64,000 nucleotides of DNA from Ascidia mentula (lineage: Eukaryota; Chordata; Ascidiacea; Phlebobranchia; Ascidiidae). Where the stretch lies: contig OX387205.1 in the NCBI GenBank assembly GCA_947561715.1, positions 14,699,001 to 14,763,000 on the forward strand, in the 5' to 3' direction. A model generated the notes under the pieces. It did not search any database, was not told the origin of the DNA, and saw only the letters and a list, made by a program, of their open reading frames with translations. Positions 23,624 to 34,736 of this stretch are shown here, in pieces. The stretch's first letter is position 1; every line of letters begins with the position of its first letter. A program made the position numbers and the translations under genes.

Positions 23624-26600
23624 TCACGGTATTTCGATGTTCAAAGCGCACACAAGCGAGTCTTGGGATATTAACAATTTTTTTCCAAGATTATTTTCGG
23701 AAGTTTGTAGTTTCCGCTTGAGATCCGTCGACGCCATGCCCTCTTTTTGTGAGTTTGAGGCCACAGAAGCGACCGCTTCAAGTCCACTCAAAACTTCAGA
23801 AAGTTTTTTTTCGTTGTCCATTCCCGCTGTTAAATCTCTTATTTCGTCGAGTTTGTTTGCAATAACTTGAATATAAACATTCTCTTGTAATTTTCCTTCC
23901 GCTGTCGTCAGATCTTCAAATTCAGTTGGGATTTTCGTGGCTTCCTGATAAGAAAAAGACGATTTAACGAGGTATCTCACACGGTGTGAATCACACCTAA
24001 TCCAAGCATATATCCTACATGGTCAAAACGCAGAAGTTTTTTTATGGAAAGCAAATAACAAATCAGTTACTTTTATTATGCACATAGTATGTTCCTCTGG
24101 GGAATATGTAGAAGGCTTTATCTATTATTACATAAAACGTGTCAGCGACAGAGGTGGGTATAACAAGCACAGGGCGTGCCAAAAATCAACCTTAAATTCG
24201 GTAACACATACGTTTGCCACGTGACAGATAGCGCACAACAAATATGACACACATCACCGTTTTACTTCAAGCAAATATCGCCGTTACGGATCACAAGTAT
24301 TATTCACATGGTTCTACTGTGCGAAATTTATAACTCGATCACTTTAAACGCAAGCTTAAACGTTTTGATTGTTACAAAATATTTTGTCGCATCCAGAAAT
24401 AACATGTGATCGTACCTCCGTTAAATCATGCCCAGTGTGGTGATCATTTGGAGGCAGAAAAACATTAAAAGTTGTTTGTTTCAATAAAGTTGGATCACAA
24501 TCTGTTAGAGCTTGTCGGATAAGCTTTCCTCTCTGTGTTTGTTCAAAGGAGTCCTTTGCAGAAATCTGTGAATCCAAATTATTTTAGCAAATTTTATTCA
24601 AAGGCTAGTTGAATAGCAGACGAAACGTGGGTGAATAAAATGTTTACTAGTACAGATCAATCAAAATACAATATCCCTAGGCCTGGTAACAACATACTAT
24701 TTTAACAAATTTTCCCAGTTTAACATTTTATGTGCAAAAAAATACAATGTGTCATTGCAAGAATTGATAATTATAGTTTTGAATATTTTTGAGCAAAATC
24801 ATTTACCTCAAACTGTGGAAACTCGATTCTGTGCATTACCCTGATTTTCGCTTTGCACCCAACTTTTTTGGAACCTCTTTGTCTCCTTTTCCTCGCTGAA
24901 GGACTCAAGGGATTTTCATTCTAAAATTAACTCAAAAATAAAAAAGGCAATGAAAATAAACTACGTCCAAATACCGGTTTTAACTTTCTTGACTCATTTT
25001 TAACCCTGTTGTAGTCTTTTCCATGTTGACAAAGAAGTTGTTTGTGTTGAATTATGATAAATGGCATTAACATATTATCCCATCGGACTTTGCATTTTGA
25101 AACATCTAAAAATAGTTTTAAAATTGGGTGTAATGTATGTTGTTAGAGTGTTATCCAATCTTTCCCACCAAACTTTTCATTGCTATAGTAGATGAATCTC
25201 GATTTTGTTGAAGATTGAAATTCTTCAATTACTTTTTCTGCTTCTTCAAATGATTTTACATTCTAAGAAGAAATAATTTGGCAAAGTTGTAGACATGGCC
25301 ACTAAAAACCATAGAATCACTTTATACCTTCACAATTAATGGGGATAAAAAAGATTCATTTCTTTCAAAGTTGCTTTCGTCCTAAAAGGATTTCTTGCTG
25401 CATTTATTTAAGCACCATTGTATTACAATACAGAACACTGTGTGACCCATGGTTTTCAAATTACTCATTTAATTGATTTTATGTAGACAGCGGCAAAACA
25501 CACAGACTAGAACTTAATTCAACCAAAATCGCACAAGTGGTTTTAAAGATTCTTTTAAAAAAATTTTAAAGATTTTTTACCTACCTGTTCATTTAGATGA
25601 TTCAGAGATTTTGGAAACCTAACACAATACATAAGTTCTGCGACAATTTCTGCTTTAGTAAACAACGCTTTTTTAATATCTTTGCTTGCATGTGTTCGGT
25701 AGTATAGGGTGTCCACTTTAAGCTACAAAAATATAAAACCATCTACATTTACAATATGGATCAAAACTGTTCTATTTTGCTGTTTCTACTTGCCTAGTAT
25801 TGGTGTCTAACTTGCTCATACAAGTAAACATAGCATTAGTTCAGGGCACAGAGGTACACAAGGATTTTTTTGATATTTCACACAAAATTTGTTTAAAATA
25901 GCTGTACATAACAGTAACAGAATCAAGGGTTTCTACCTGATATTGTGGATATCGTTCCACTTTTAATAGAGACAATGAATGAGCACCTTTTATAGAGTTT
26001 TGCTTCCTAAATGATTGTCTTTGAAACCCTGGAATGTAGGTTTCCCTTGCAAGGATAACATACGGTGTGCTTGTGTTGTCCCAGTATATCTTTTTGTTAT
26101 TGGCCTCTACAAAATAATTACATGTATGTTACCACATTTATGAAAACATGTATTTTTTAGGGTGAAGTGAAAAAATAAATTATGAATTTTGTGTTTGCAA
26201 AAACCTATCCCAGTGTTAATTGCACTTACCATATGTAAAAGTGTAAATCTTAACAAGTTGTGTGTTAAGTGATTCTGCAATTTCCTCCAAGCTCAATACT
26301 GCCTCTTCCATTGAAGAAATCCACTGCAGGGATAATGAATTCTATTGAAACCATTTTTTTAAAAATCTATTCCCTTTTACCTTTTCAGATTGCGCACAAT
26401 CCTTGGTTGGAAAATGATCAGCCGATATTTCTACTTGAATTTTACTGAAAATAATAAACAGCAGTTAAACCAGACCAGTTCCATAATTGTGGCAGAATGT
26501 AGCCTCCAGCTTGACATTGTCATAATACCAGTGACACCAATTTATCAAGAGTGAAGTTTAATTATTATAAACAAGAAAACAGTTATACCAGTGTTAAAAT

Positions 26601-26821
26601 ATATGCTAGAGTGTGTTTCTAAGGTCATTATGGTTACAGTGCAATCATAACTGGATCCCTTGTTATACTGCCAGAGTCTTTGGAGCCCGCAAGTCCATAA
26701 ATTCTTGTTTTTGTTCCAGTAATTGGATCGCCAATTTACTTACTTTTCATCATTCAACAGCGCATGTTGTGTCTGCAAAACTGATCCATTGACAATCCCT
26801 TCATTCTTTTTGTAGCAACAC
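23624..26821 (-). CDS. CARF-domain (calcium-responsive transcription factor-like) gene, copy 2
   Basis: Minus-strand exons in coding order: 26744-26821, 26381-26444, 26230-26323, 25937-26106, 25585-25722, 25328-25381, 25169-25262, 25005-25105, 24807-24920, 24416-24565 and 23624-23944. All phases fit. The GCKAKIRV...FPQF and CQHG segments match CARF/ALS2CR8 proteins, which include DNA-binding nuclear factors. Two tandem domains are suggested by the repeated pattern EEA, then a Tyr, then WDN, then Pro-(Tyr/Phe)-(Val/Ile)-Ile. The exon at 26744 needs a phase-2 partner. A candidate first exon with ATG at 26931-26933 (26880-26933) ends in phase 0 and does not join, so the 5' end is unresolved. The SGNH-like gene lies upstream on the same strand. 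Confidence 0.6.
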
Positions 26822-27500
26822 CTGGAATATTAAAGAAGTTACTGCAAAAAAACCTTGAACTAATCATATTTAAATTTACTTTGCCGCCACTTGTTTGTTC
26901 TTTTGGTTGGGTGCTGCCACACAAATCAGACATTGTCCCTCATTTCTTAGCAAATTGTCCATTTTACTGGAAAGCCAGCGAAAAACATTAACACAGAAGT
27001 CAATTTCAGGCTATAATTGAAGCAAAAGTTGCTGTTTGTACAAGATATGATTAGTTTTAGTGAGATCGGTAAAACGCAAGCAAAGTCATTAAGCTTGTTT
27101 TCGTTAGTTACCAACAAAAAGCATAGGCCGCAAAATTGTTGTGTGCTTTTGTGCAAAATAGACCAACTTTATATAGCTACTCTTACAGAAAATGTATTTA
27201 AGATTGCTTAAAAACACAGACAACAATAATAAAAAAAACTTTTACCGAAAAAAGTTTCCTTCTGTCATTTCGGCGAAATTTTTTTTTATATCAACGAAAT
27301 ATATTTCACGCATGACTGAACACAACTTCAACGGATTTACCAAAAACAAAACACAATTATATGCACAAATTAGAACATAATGACCATTCAAAAACATCAA
27401 TGTAACTTTGGCACACCTCCATGATCAATTCAGACTATTTTGTTTTCACAAAATGTATATACTGAGGCAGCAATACTTGTTAATTTCAATGCGAACTTAC

Positions 27501-28234
27501 ACGCAGTGTTCATGAAAACCAGACTGTTGCAAGATCCCAGCCATCACAATCTGCATACAAATTATACTAAAATAAATGTATATGTGTTATAAATGAAGTT
27601 AATTTTAACGTTACAGTCGCAGGGAAAAAATGTAGTTTAACTCCTGGCAGTAACAGGAACAAACAGCACTTTTGTATAATACATGCAACCAACCTGAGAC
27701 TGCGGGTACGTTTGTTGGCACACCTCGATCAGATGTTGAAAATCGGTCCCGATACTGCTATGGTGGTGATCCGCATGCCGAGAGACCAAGTCGTTCGTAC
27801 CAAGAGCCAGAATGATAAAATCAACTGACCCGAACCTTTTCCCGTACATGAGTTCCTCCGCTCCATGGTGCAGTGTTCCCCCTGGAATAGAAATAGCACT
27901 TAACGTAAAAAGTTCACTATTCGACGATACCACCTGGGGGCAGACAATGTTCCTCCCGTTGCTGTCGGTCACCAACAACACGGAAGGAAGTGGTGACCCC
28001 TCAGCACGGAGGTAACATGTCTGCTTTCCGGAAACTCCAACTTTATATTTCTTGGGCGGCGTTCTTCTTCCCATCGTCGATTGCGTCTTCGGTTTTTCGT
28101 CGTTACACACAGCAGTGTCGTTGGTGGTTGAGAAATTTACGTAATGAGCTCTTCGGGTACGAATGGTTTCACACGGTTGCGGCTTCGATCTTTCGTAGTT
28201 ATTCACACGTAGCCAGTTGATAAACAGCAGTTTT
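27501..28234 (-). CDS. SGNH/GDSL-type hydrolase-like gene, partial
   Basis: Two exons are supported: 27694-28234 (phase-2 entry after TTATTCACAG) and 27501-27550 (ends at a GTAAGT donor). The larger exon has VTDSNGRN (block I, nucleophile Ser), a PGGTLHHGA loop (block II Gly) and LALGTNDL (block III Asn). The small exon supplies IVMAGIL, as in the strand after block III. Block V with the catalytic Asp and His is not found, so the gene is incomplete or continues beyond the inverted repeat. GC content is higher than the surroundings, as expected for coding DNA. A start could be the Met of MGRRTPPK or lie in an unseen exon. Esterase domains of this type also occur in CR1-like LINE proteins, but here the gene is spliced. 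Confidence 0.6.
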
Positions 28235-28532
28235 CTGTGAATAAAAATGATAGGTTTATGTGAAATGCGACGGATCTTAATTGGTTGCTGAACCATACTT
28301 TTTTTTTATTAACAGTACAAACCAAACCTGACGGCTTCTTATTTTGTATTTTCTGACAGATTACTGAATTGTAACTATTTTCTTAACGCTTCACTGCCAA
28401 GAATTTTGATCAGGTTTTTAGCTTGTCATGCACTTAGGACACCTTGGCTGATGGTACCATTCGCCCACCTCAAATGCAATTAAGTGATAAACTGCCGTCT
28501 TAACCAATTTATCGTCAGTCAATCTTCTCCTA

Positions 28533-28975
28533 CGGGCCCGTAAAGGTTTCAAATGTTTGCCTGTGCAAGGGCCTTGTGGCCAGCCTATACGCGTAAAGGG
28601 CTCTATGCCGTCATAGCCGGTGACCTGCAGTTAAGTTCATTTCGTTGGGAAACTTGAAAACTGTTGGGATTTTAACTTATACCGCGTTCATCTGCATGCT
28701 CCAGACAAGCTCTGTGCAAAATTAAAAAAAATCCTACGGCCCGGAAAGGTTTCAAATGTTCGCCTGTACGAGAGGCTTTGTGGCCAGCCTATACGCGCGT
28801 AAAGGGCTCTATGCCGTCATAGCCGGTGACCTGCAGTTAAGTTCATTTCGTTGGGAAACTTGAAAACTGTTGGGATTTTAACTTATACCGCGTTCATCTG
28901 CATGCTCCAGGCAAGCTCTGTGCAAAATTTGAAAAAATCTCACGTCCCGGAAAGGTTTCAAATGTTCGCCTATAT
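28533..28975. repeat. Tandem repeat of about 200 bp, 2.2 units
   Basis: Units starting near 28533, 28731 and 28935 share landmarks such as GGAAAGGTTTCAAATG and GTCATAGCCGGTGACC. The first two units are nearly identical; the third is cut short. Confidence 0.85.
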
Positions 28976-29790
28976 CAAGTGACTTCTTCATCTTATGCTT
29001 TGTGCAAAGTTCGCATCCAAATTCGTGTTGCTTTGTGCAAAAGTTCGCATCCAAATTCGTATTGCTGCCTCAGTATATATATTTTGTGAAAAAAAATAGT
29101 AAGAATTGATCACGGAGGGGTGCCAAAGTGACATTGATGTTTTTGAATGGTCATTATGTTCTAATTTGTGCATGTACTTGTGTTTTGTTTATCTTAATTC
29201 TGTTAAAGTTGTGTTCAGTCATGCGTGAAATATATTTCGTTGAAAAAAAAAAAATTTGCCGCGGTTAGGCAGGCAGGATGGTCGTGCGCTTTAACTTAAT
29301 AACTTAACTGATGAACACTTCCTGGAAAGTGTTCGACACTTGTCAGCGTGCAACAATATTGCAGGCATTCGTACCATGTTAAAACTGGCATATGTGGTCA
29401 TTTTGCTCTTAAACATAGCGCTTTAAAAACCGCATCTGAAATGCCTGAGGTGTATAGCATTGCAACACGCGGACAGAATACCTTACCATGTCTTGTGAAT
29501 TGGTTGTAGAGGTAAATTGTTTGGAATACATAAATAAAACAGCATGAAATTGCAGTCTTAGTTAGCCAGATGTTACGGGATGAGGCTTTTCGAAAAGTTT
29601 ATACAATGGTGTTTAGACATAAACTTGTCAGCTTACATGCAGAAGTGCTTTGTGCCTAATCAGACAGCAGTAGTACATTCAGGAACAGCCCAGCTTATGA
29701 GTATTTAATAGTAAATGGAGAGGCGTTTATCAAAATAACTTGTGCCTCTTTTTCAAGGATAGTTAATAAAAAGAGGAAAATTGTCTTGAA

Positions 29791-31629
29791 ATGTCAGCAA
29801 CTGAAGGAAAGGTGCCGGTGAATGGGGTTGAAATTCATTACGAAAAAGTTGGACATGGAGACCACGTTGTGCTGCTTATGCCAGGGGCAATGGGCAAGTC
29901 CATATGGATGTATATAATTTTAACGTTACTCCGGTATTTTTCACCCAAATATGCAAGTGTTACGTGTGGTATTTATGATAATTCAGAGTTTCGTGATATT
30001 GGCCACTTCGTTGCAAAAAAAACGAAAAATATGAAATGTCAATAACTTACCAAAACCACCTAAGAGTGGGTACCACCACCCATCCCACCATAGTCCATCC
30101 GCAATACACTGCTTTTTCCAATAGTTAACTGCATACAGGGCCACTGTTTCGGCCTAGTAGATTAGATTGTAGCAATGGCTTTGTCTGCAGCTACGTTATT
30201 GGCTCCATTGCTTTCCTTTTTTAATTTTCTTACAATGATAAAAGTAAAACAAGCATATATTTTCAAGGCACCACAAGAGAGCACTTTGGCCCACAACTCG
30301 AGAATTTGAACCGGGACAAACTCACAATCATTGCAATAGACCCACGAGGTTTAGGCAAGTCGAGGCCTCCTGATAGAGACACGCCACCAGATTTTCTTTA
30401 CCGCGATGCACATGACGCAGCTGGGTTAATGCAGGTGTTTGAAAAACTTCGTTGTGGCAATAAACTATCATAAAAATATATTTTTTTTGTATGAAGTAAA
30501 AGTAAATTTTGCGACATTGCACTTTTCATCCGAAGGCTTTAGGATTCGAAAATTATTCATTGGTTGGTTGGAGTGATGGGGGTAACTCGGCTGCCATCTT
30601 GGCTGCGAAATATCCCGACCGGGTTAAAAAAATATTCATCTGGGGCGCAAACTCGTATATGACAGATGAAGACAGTGCAGTTATAAAAGGTAAAATGGTC
30701 TAATCTGTAGAGCACAAAGTATAAGCAATGGTTACTCTAAAACCCTGTTGCCACGTGCTCGTTAGAATAACAGCACATCAGGATATTCTGGATATGTATG
30801 TTTTTAGGAGTTCTGGATCAAGTTTCAGGAATTCCCCTCTCGGGTAAACCCCTCAGCGAGCTAGAAGGGTCAGAGTACACGGTGGCGGTAACAAAAGAGT
30901 GGTCAACGTGTATGCTTAAACTGGCAGAAAACAAAGATGAAAATGGCGAGGCAGATCTCTTCAGAAACGTACGCCTGTTGTTTTTTAATTAAATTACGCA
31001 CTACTAGCTGTATGGTTAACATAGTGTTGCAGACTATTATCCACACAAGATATGAAATCAAATAATTTATCTTATATACCCACGTTTTAGGCAAAATAAA
31101 AATTTTATCAAGCAGACATTGACTGTTATTGTCAAAGTTAAAAAACGACAACAACGTGTTCCATTATGCGAACATCAAAATAATAATTGTTTAATGTGAA
31201 AATTTTGTTTCTATGCCGGACAGGAGTTGCCGAAGATTAAGGCGGAAACTCTGGTTGCTCACGGAACAGCTGATGAATATGTTCCATTTTTCCATGCTGA
31301 ATATCTTCGCAAACATATAAAAAATGCCAGGTGGTCATAAGGCTTACAAATGTACTGCACGCACACAACAACTATGTGTGACCTAAGTAAATTTATTGCC
31401 CGATTTATAGAAACTATTGTCAAATTTTTCTAAAGATCTTTTGGTTAATTGTAAGATTTTGTAGGTTTTGACTTTTACATTTATCGCAGTTACCTTTAAT
31501 ATTTTATTTATCGCAGTTACCTTTAATATGCTTCACAGACTCAAAGCTTGGGAAAATGGAAATCACGACCTTCATCTTAAGGATCCTGCAAAGTTCAATG
31601 CAATGGTTGAAGAATTTGTGTGCACTTGA
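29791..31629 (+). CDS. BPHL-like alpha/beta hydrolase, intact (copy 2)
   Basis: Exons 29791-29893, 30268-30434, 30536-30689, 30808-30968, 31224-31330 and 31539-31629 give 260 residues. Domain features: VNGVEIHYEKVG start, oxyanion loop LMPGAMG, DPRGLGKSRPPDRD, nucleophile elbow GWSDGG (Ser103), acid in HGTADEYVP (Asp212) and GNHDLHL (His240). This is the valacyclovir hydrolase family, which cleaves amino-acid esters or homocysteine thiolactone. The Asp after the nucleophile is the residue that in the human enzyme contacts the substrate amino group. No targeting leader is seen, so it is probably cytosolic. Intron 1 begins GCAAGT (GC-AG type). AATAAA at 31693. Confidence 0.9.
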
Positions 31630-32255
31630 AAAGTTCATCTCGTATAACCATTAAATGTACCTTCGATTACACTTAAAAAACTTGTGTGGCAAAATAAATG
31701 ACAAATAGTAAAATGCAATTGTTGGCTACTTGTCAAATATAATTTCAGCTCTTACTGCGTTTTTACTCCAATAAAAATAAGGGCCATTGCAAGATAAATT
31801 GGTAATGTCAATGCGCCATATTTTGGGATAAACATGTTTTTACCTGCTCCATACCAGAAGGTTTTTAAAAACCTAAAGGCTGATCACAGTAACTGTGCTG
31901 TCTTCAGCGAAGTTTTATTACGTCATCACAACAGGCCGCAGGTACATTATAAAAGAACGAAAAGTCACTTTACATATCATAATATACCTGGCCCTGAAGC
32001 CAGGCTAAACGTAGCAAGGCACGTGCTAAAACCATAACAATGTCCTTACGTGTCAGTAAAACGTTGAAAACATGCTTCAGGTAATTCGAGTTACTTTTGT
32101 TTAGAACCCAAGTCACAATAATAGATTTTATGAAGGAAATTTTGGCATGTTCGCTACAAGCTTAAAGAAAAAAAATCCGACGAAATATGTTACGGTTGAA
32201 TGATAAATACATGTTGTCACGCCTGGGTGGTCCTGCATGAACTTGAGTTGTTCAT
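31630..32255. other. Downstream flank, duplication end and transposon target flank
   Basis: Contains the BPHL polyadenylation signal, the conserved tail of the duplication to 32204, and about 50 bp similar to the upstream region of the hydrolase at 42032 (around 41175-41220). It ends with the 6-bp target duplication GTTCAT at 32250-32255. Confidence 0.65.
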
Positions 32256-32298
32256 TATGGGGCGCCGTTTTGAAAAAAATTATCTTGCCGCAACATAG
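32256..32298 (+). repeat. Left terminal inverted repeat
   Basis: Starts TATGGGGCGCCGTTTTG and runs into the first array motif. It matches the reverse complement of 38254-38296 with a single T/A difference. Confidence 0.95.
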
Positions 32299-32806
32299 AG
32301 CTAAGTTGCGGCAAGATAGCTAAGTTGCGGCAACATAGTGCTAAGTTGCGGCAAGATAGCTAAGTTGCGGCAACATAGTGCTAAGTTGCGGCAAGATAGC
32401 TAAGTTGCGGCAACATAGTGCTAAGTTGCGGCAAGATAGCTAAGTTGCGGCAACATAGTGCTAAGTTGCGGCAAGATAGCTAAGTTGCGGCAACATAGTG
32501 CTAAGTTGCTGCAAGATAGCTAAGTTGCCGCAACATAGAGCTAAGTTGCGGCAAGATAGCTAAGTTGCGGCAACCTAGTGCTAAGTTGCGGTAAGATAGC
32601 TAAGTTGCCGCAACATAGAGCTATCTTGCCGCAACATAGCGCTAAGTTGCGGCAAGATAGCTAAGTTGCGGCAACATAGTGCTAAGTTGCGGCAACATAG
32701 TGCTAAGTTGCGGCAACATAGTGCTAAGTTGCGGCAAGATAGCTAAGTTGCCGCAACATAGAGCTATCTTGCCGCAACTTAGCGCTATGTTGCCGCAACT
32801 TAGCTA
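32282..32806. repeat. Left subterminal motif array
   Basis: About 25 units of 19-21 bp, alternating CTAAGTTGCGGCAAGATAG and a version with CAACATAGTG, so the higher-order unit is 40 bp. Each carries the near-palindrome TTGCSGCAA. The last units switch orientation. Confidence 0.95.
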
Positions 32807-32847
32807 TAGAAATGATAAACGTAAACTGTTATCTGTGCATATTCTAG

Positions 32848-34028
32848 GGGCGACATCGGAAGCAAGTTGATGTGGAACATCTCAAGCAACTTTTGGTTCT
32901 AAGAATAAAATTTAGTGATATATGCTGATTGCTTGAAATAGCCAGACCCACATTGAAACGAGTTTTATGTGAATGTAATTTGGAAAAACCAACTTACAGG
33001 TATGGCAGGTGGAAATAACTTAGTTAAAGCTTTATTTAACTGGTGTATATCTATCCTCGTGCAGTTCAATATCAGATCAGGATCTTGACACCACATTACG
33101 AAATGTAAAAGGAAACCATCCTGCATCTGGGGAAGTTATGGTAAATGGGCACCTTAAAGCACAGGGTATATTTGTACAAAGGAAAAGGCTTCGATCTAGT
33201 TTGCATAGAGTTGATGAAGAGGGAATAAAAGCACGACAACTTACAACCATTGCCAGAAGAAAATATACAGTTCCATGTCCTAACTACATTTGGCATATAG
33301 ATGGCACTCACAAGTTAATTAGATGGAAGTTTGTCATTCACGCTGGAATAGATGGATACAGTAGGTTAAATACCTACTGCCACTGCTCAGATAACAATAA
33401 GTCAGTGACTGTTTTAAACTTGTTTGAAGAAGCTGTGGATAAATTTGGTTTGCCACTAAAAATTCGAAGTGATTTTGGTGGAGAAAATGTTCATGTGTGG
33501 AGGTATATGTATGAAAGAAGGCTTAACAGCAAATCTGTGGTTACTGGAAGTTCAGTGCACAACCAACGAATTGAGCGACTCAACAGAGATATTAATTCTG
33601 AAGTTGTGAATAGGTTTCATAATGAATTCTCATACCTTGAGGAGTGTCACATATTGGATATTATGAACTCTGTACATCTTTACTGTCTCCATTTTGTGTA
33701 CGAAGATATCATGAACAAAATGTTGGCGGAGTTTGTAACTGCAACAAACCACCATGTCCTTTCAACTGAAAATTATCAATCACCTTTGCAACTTTTTTAC
33801 ATGAATCGCCACCTATTACAGTTTCAGGCGCTAAACCCATTTGATGAAATTGATAATAGTGACATAATATACCCAAGTACTAGCAATGTTGATGTTGAAA
33901 CAAATTTGTTACAATTGCCTGAAGGTGTATTACAAAACTTAAATGATGCAGTACGTCAAGAAAGTAACAGTATGAACAAATACAAGTGTGCTGTTGAATT
34001 TGTTAGTAACTATCTTGTTGAACAGTGA
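32848..34028 (+). pseudogene. DDE (rve-type) transposase with internal stop
   Basis: Two exons: 32848-32999 and 33065-34028, joined in phase 2. The first encodes a helix-turn-helix-like segment ending RPTLKRVLCECN. The second encodes an integrase core with WHIDGTHKL (first Asp), IRSDFGGEN (second Asp) and VHNQRIERL (Glu), about 300 residues, typical of a transposon-derived integrase family common in animals. An in-frame TGA at 32926-32928 interrupts exon 1 although the frame on both sides is conserved, so this copy is probably inactive in cis. An upstream start exon was not identified: an ATG at 32812 would need a 27-bp intron. Confidence 0.85.
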
Positions 34029-34736
34029 ATGCTTTGTTTTTTTACTTTGACACTTGTTTAGTAGTTTTACATTACATGCATACCATACTGCTTAATACAT
34101 ACATCACAAGTTTTCATGATTTATTTTGAAAATGAACAGAAAATATCGGCAGTATTCAAATTATTTAAAAACGATTCTGTAGCAGGTAAGATATGACAGT
34201 GTATGTAGTACTGAGGTATGTGGCAAATTGAGGCTAGCAAACAATACAAATCAGAAAGTGTCAATGTTACTCATATTTTACAGTGGTTTTGTCACAATAT
34301 GTTAAGGCCACATTAACATTCAAATATATCCAGTACAGACACTCAATATCTTACAGAACATTATAGTTTTGGTCTTTAAAACAGTTTTAACAAACAATTG
34401 CTGCACACAAGGGGTTGTTATATGCTAGAAATTTAATTGTGTACATAGTCAAAAGAAATAAAGAACATGGAAGTAGTATAACTTTTCACAAATTTAATTA
34501 AATAGCTTGGTTACAATCACAGTTTGCAATAAACAAAACAACATTTTAACAAACACTGCTCTCAGGTTATAGTGTACTAACATAAAACCAGTTCAAATGC
34601 ACATCAGGTCATGTTTGAAAATGCTTTGTGGTACTTAATACTTATTGGTACATGGTAATTCACACTAGCCGAGGTAATGCATCCCATATACAATTGGTGT
34701 TCTTTGGGCATATCCAACCAAAATTATTCAATTGCT

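Larger units (their letters stand above)
27272..29262. mobile_element. Inverted-repeat-bounded segment with SGNH-like gene
   Basis: About 200 bp at 27272-27495 reappears as its reverse complement at 29043-29262, with differences scattered throughout. Shared landmarks are the motif GCTGCCTCAGTATATA and the stretch GTGAAATATATTTCGTTGA. The interior holds the SGNH-like exons and a tandem repeat. The structure resembles a composite or foldback DNA element that has taken in a gene, but I find no transposase and no clear target duplication. It is absent from copy 1 of the duplication. Confidence 0.55.
14377..32204 (+). repeat. Segmental duplication, copy 2
   Basis: Direct repeat of 91-11124, enlarged by the LTR retrotransposon (17327-21366 plus target duplication) and by about 2.9 kb (26640-29525) absent from copy 1. 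It contains a second carbohydrate sulfotransferase gene, a more complete CARF-like gene, an SGNH-like gene and an intact BPHL-like gene. Confidence 0.95.

Noticed and set aside
26880..26933. First coding exon of CARF copy 2
   Set aside because: It has an ATG and a GTAAAT donor but ends in phase 0, while the next exon needs phase 2; not joined without transcript evidence.
32282..32806. Regular short repeats resembling a CRISPR array
   Set aside because: There are no unique spacers, the units are adjacent, and they lie inside the ends of a eukaryotic transposon.
32812..32820. Start exon of the transposase
   Set aside because: It would need a 27-bp intron, too short to trust.
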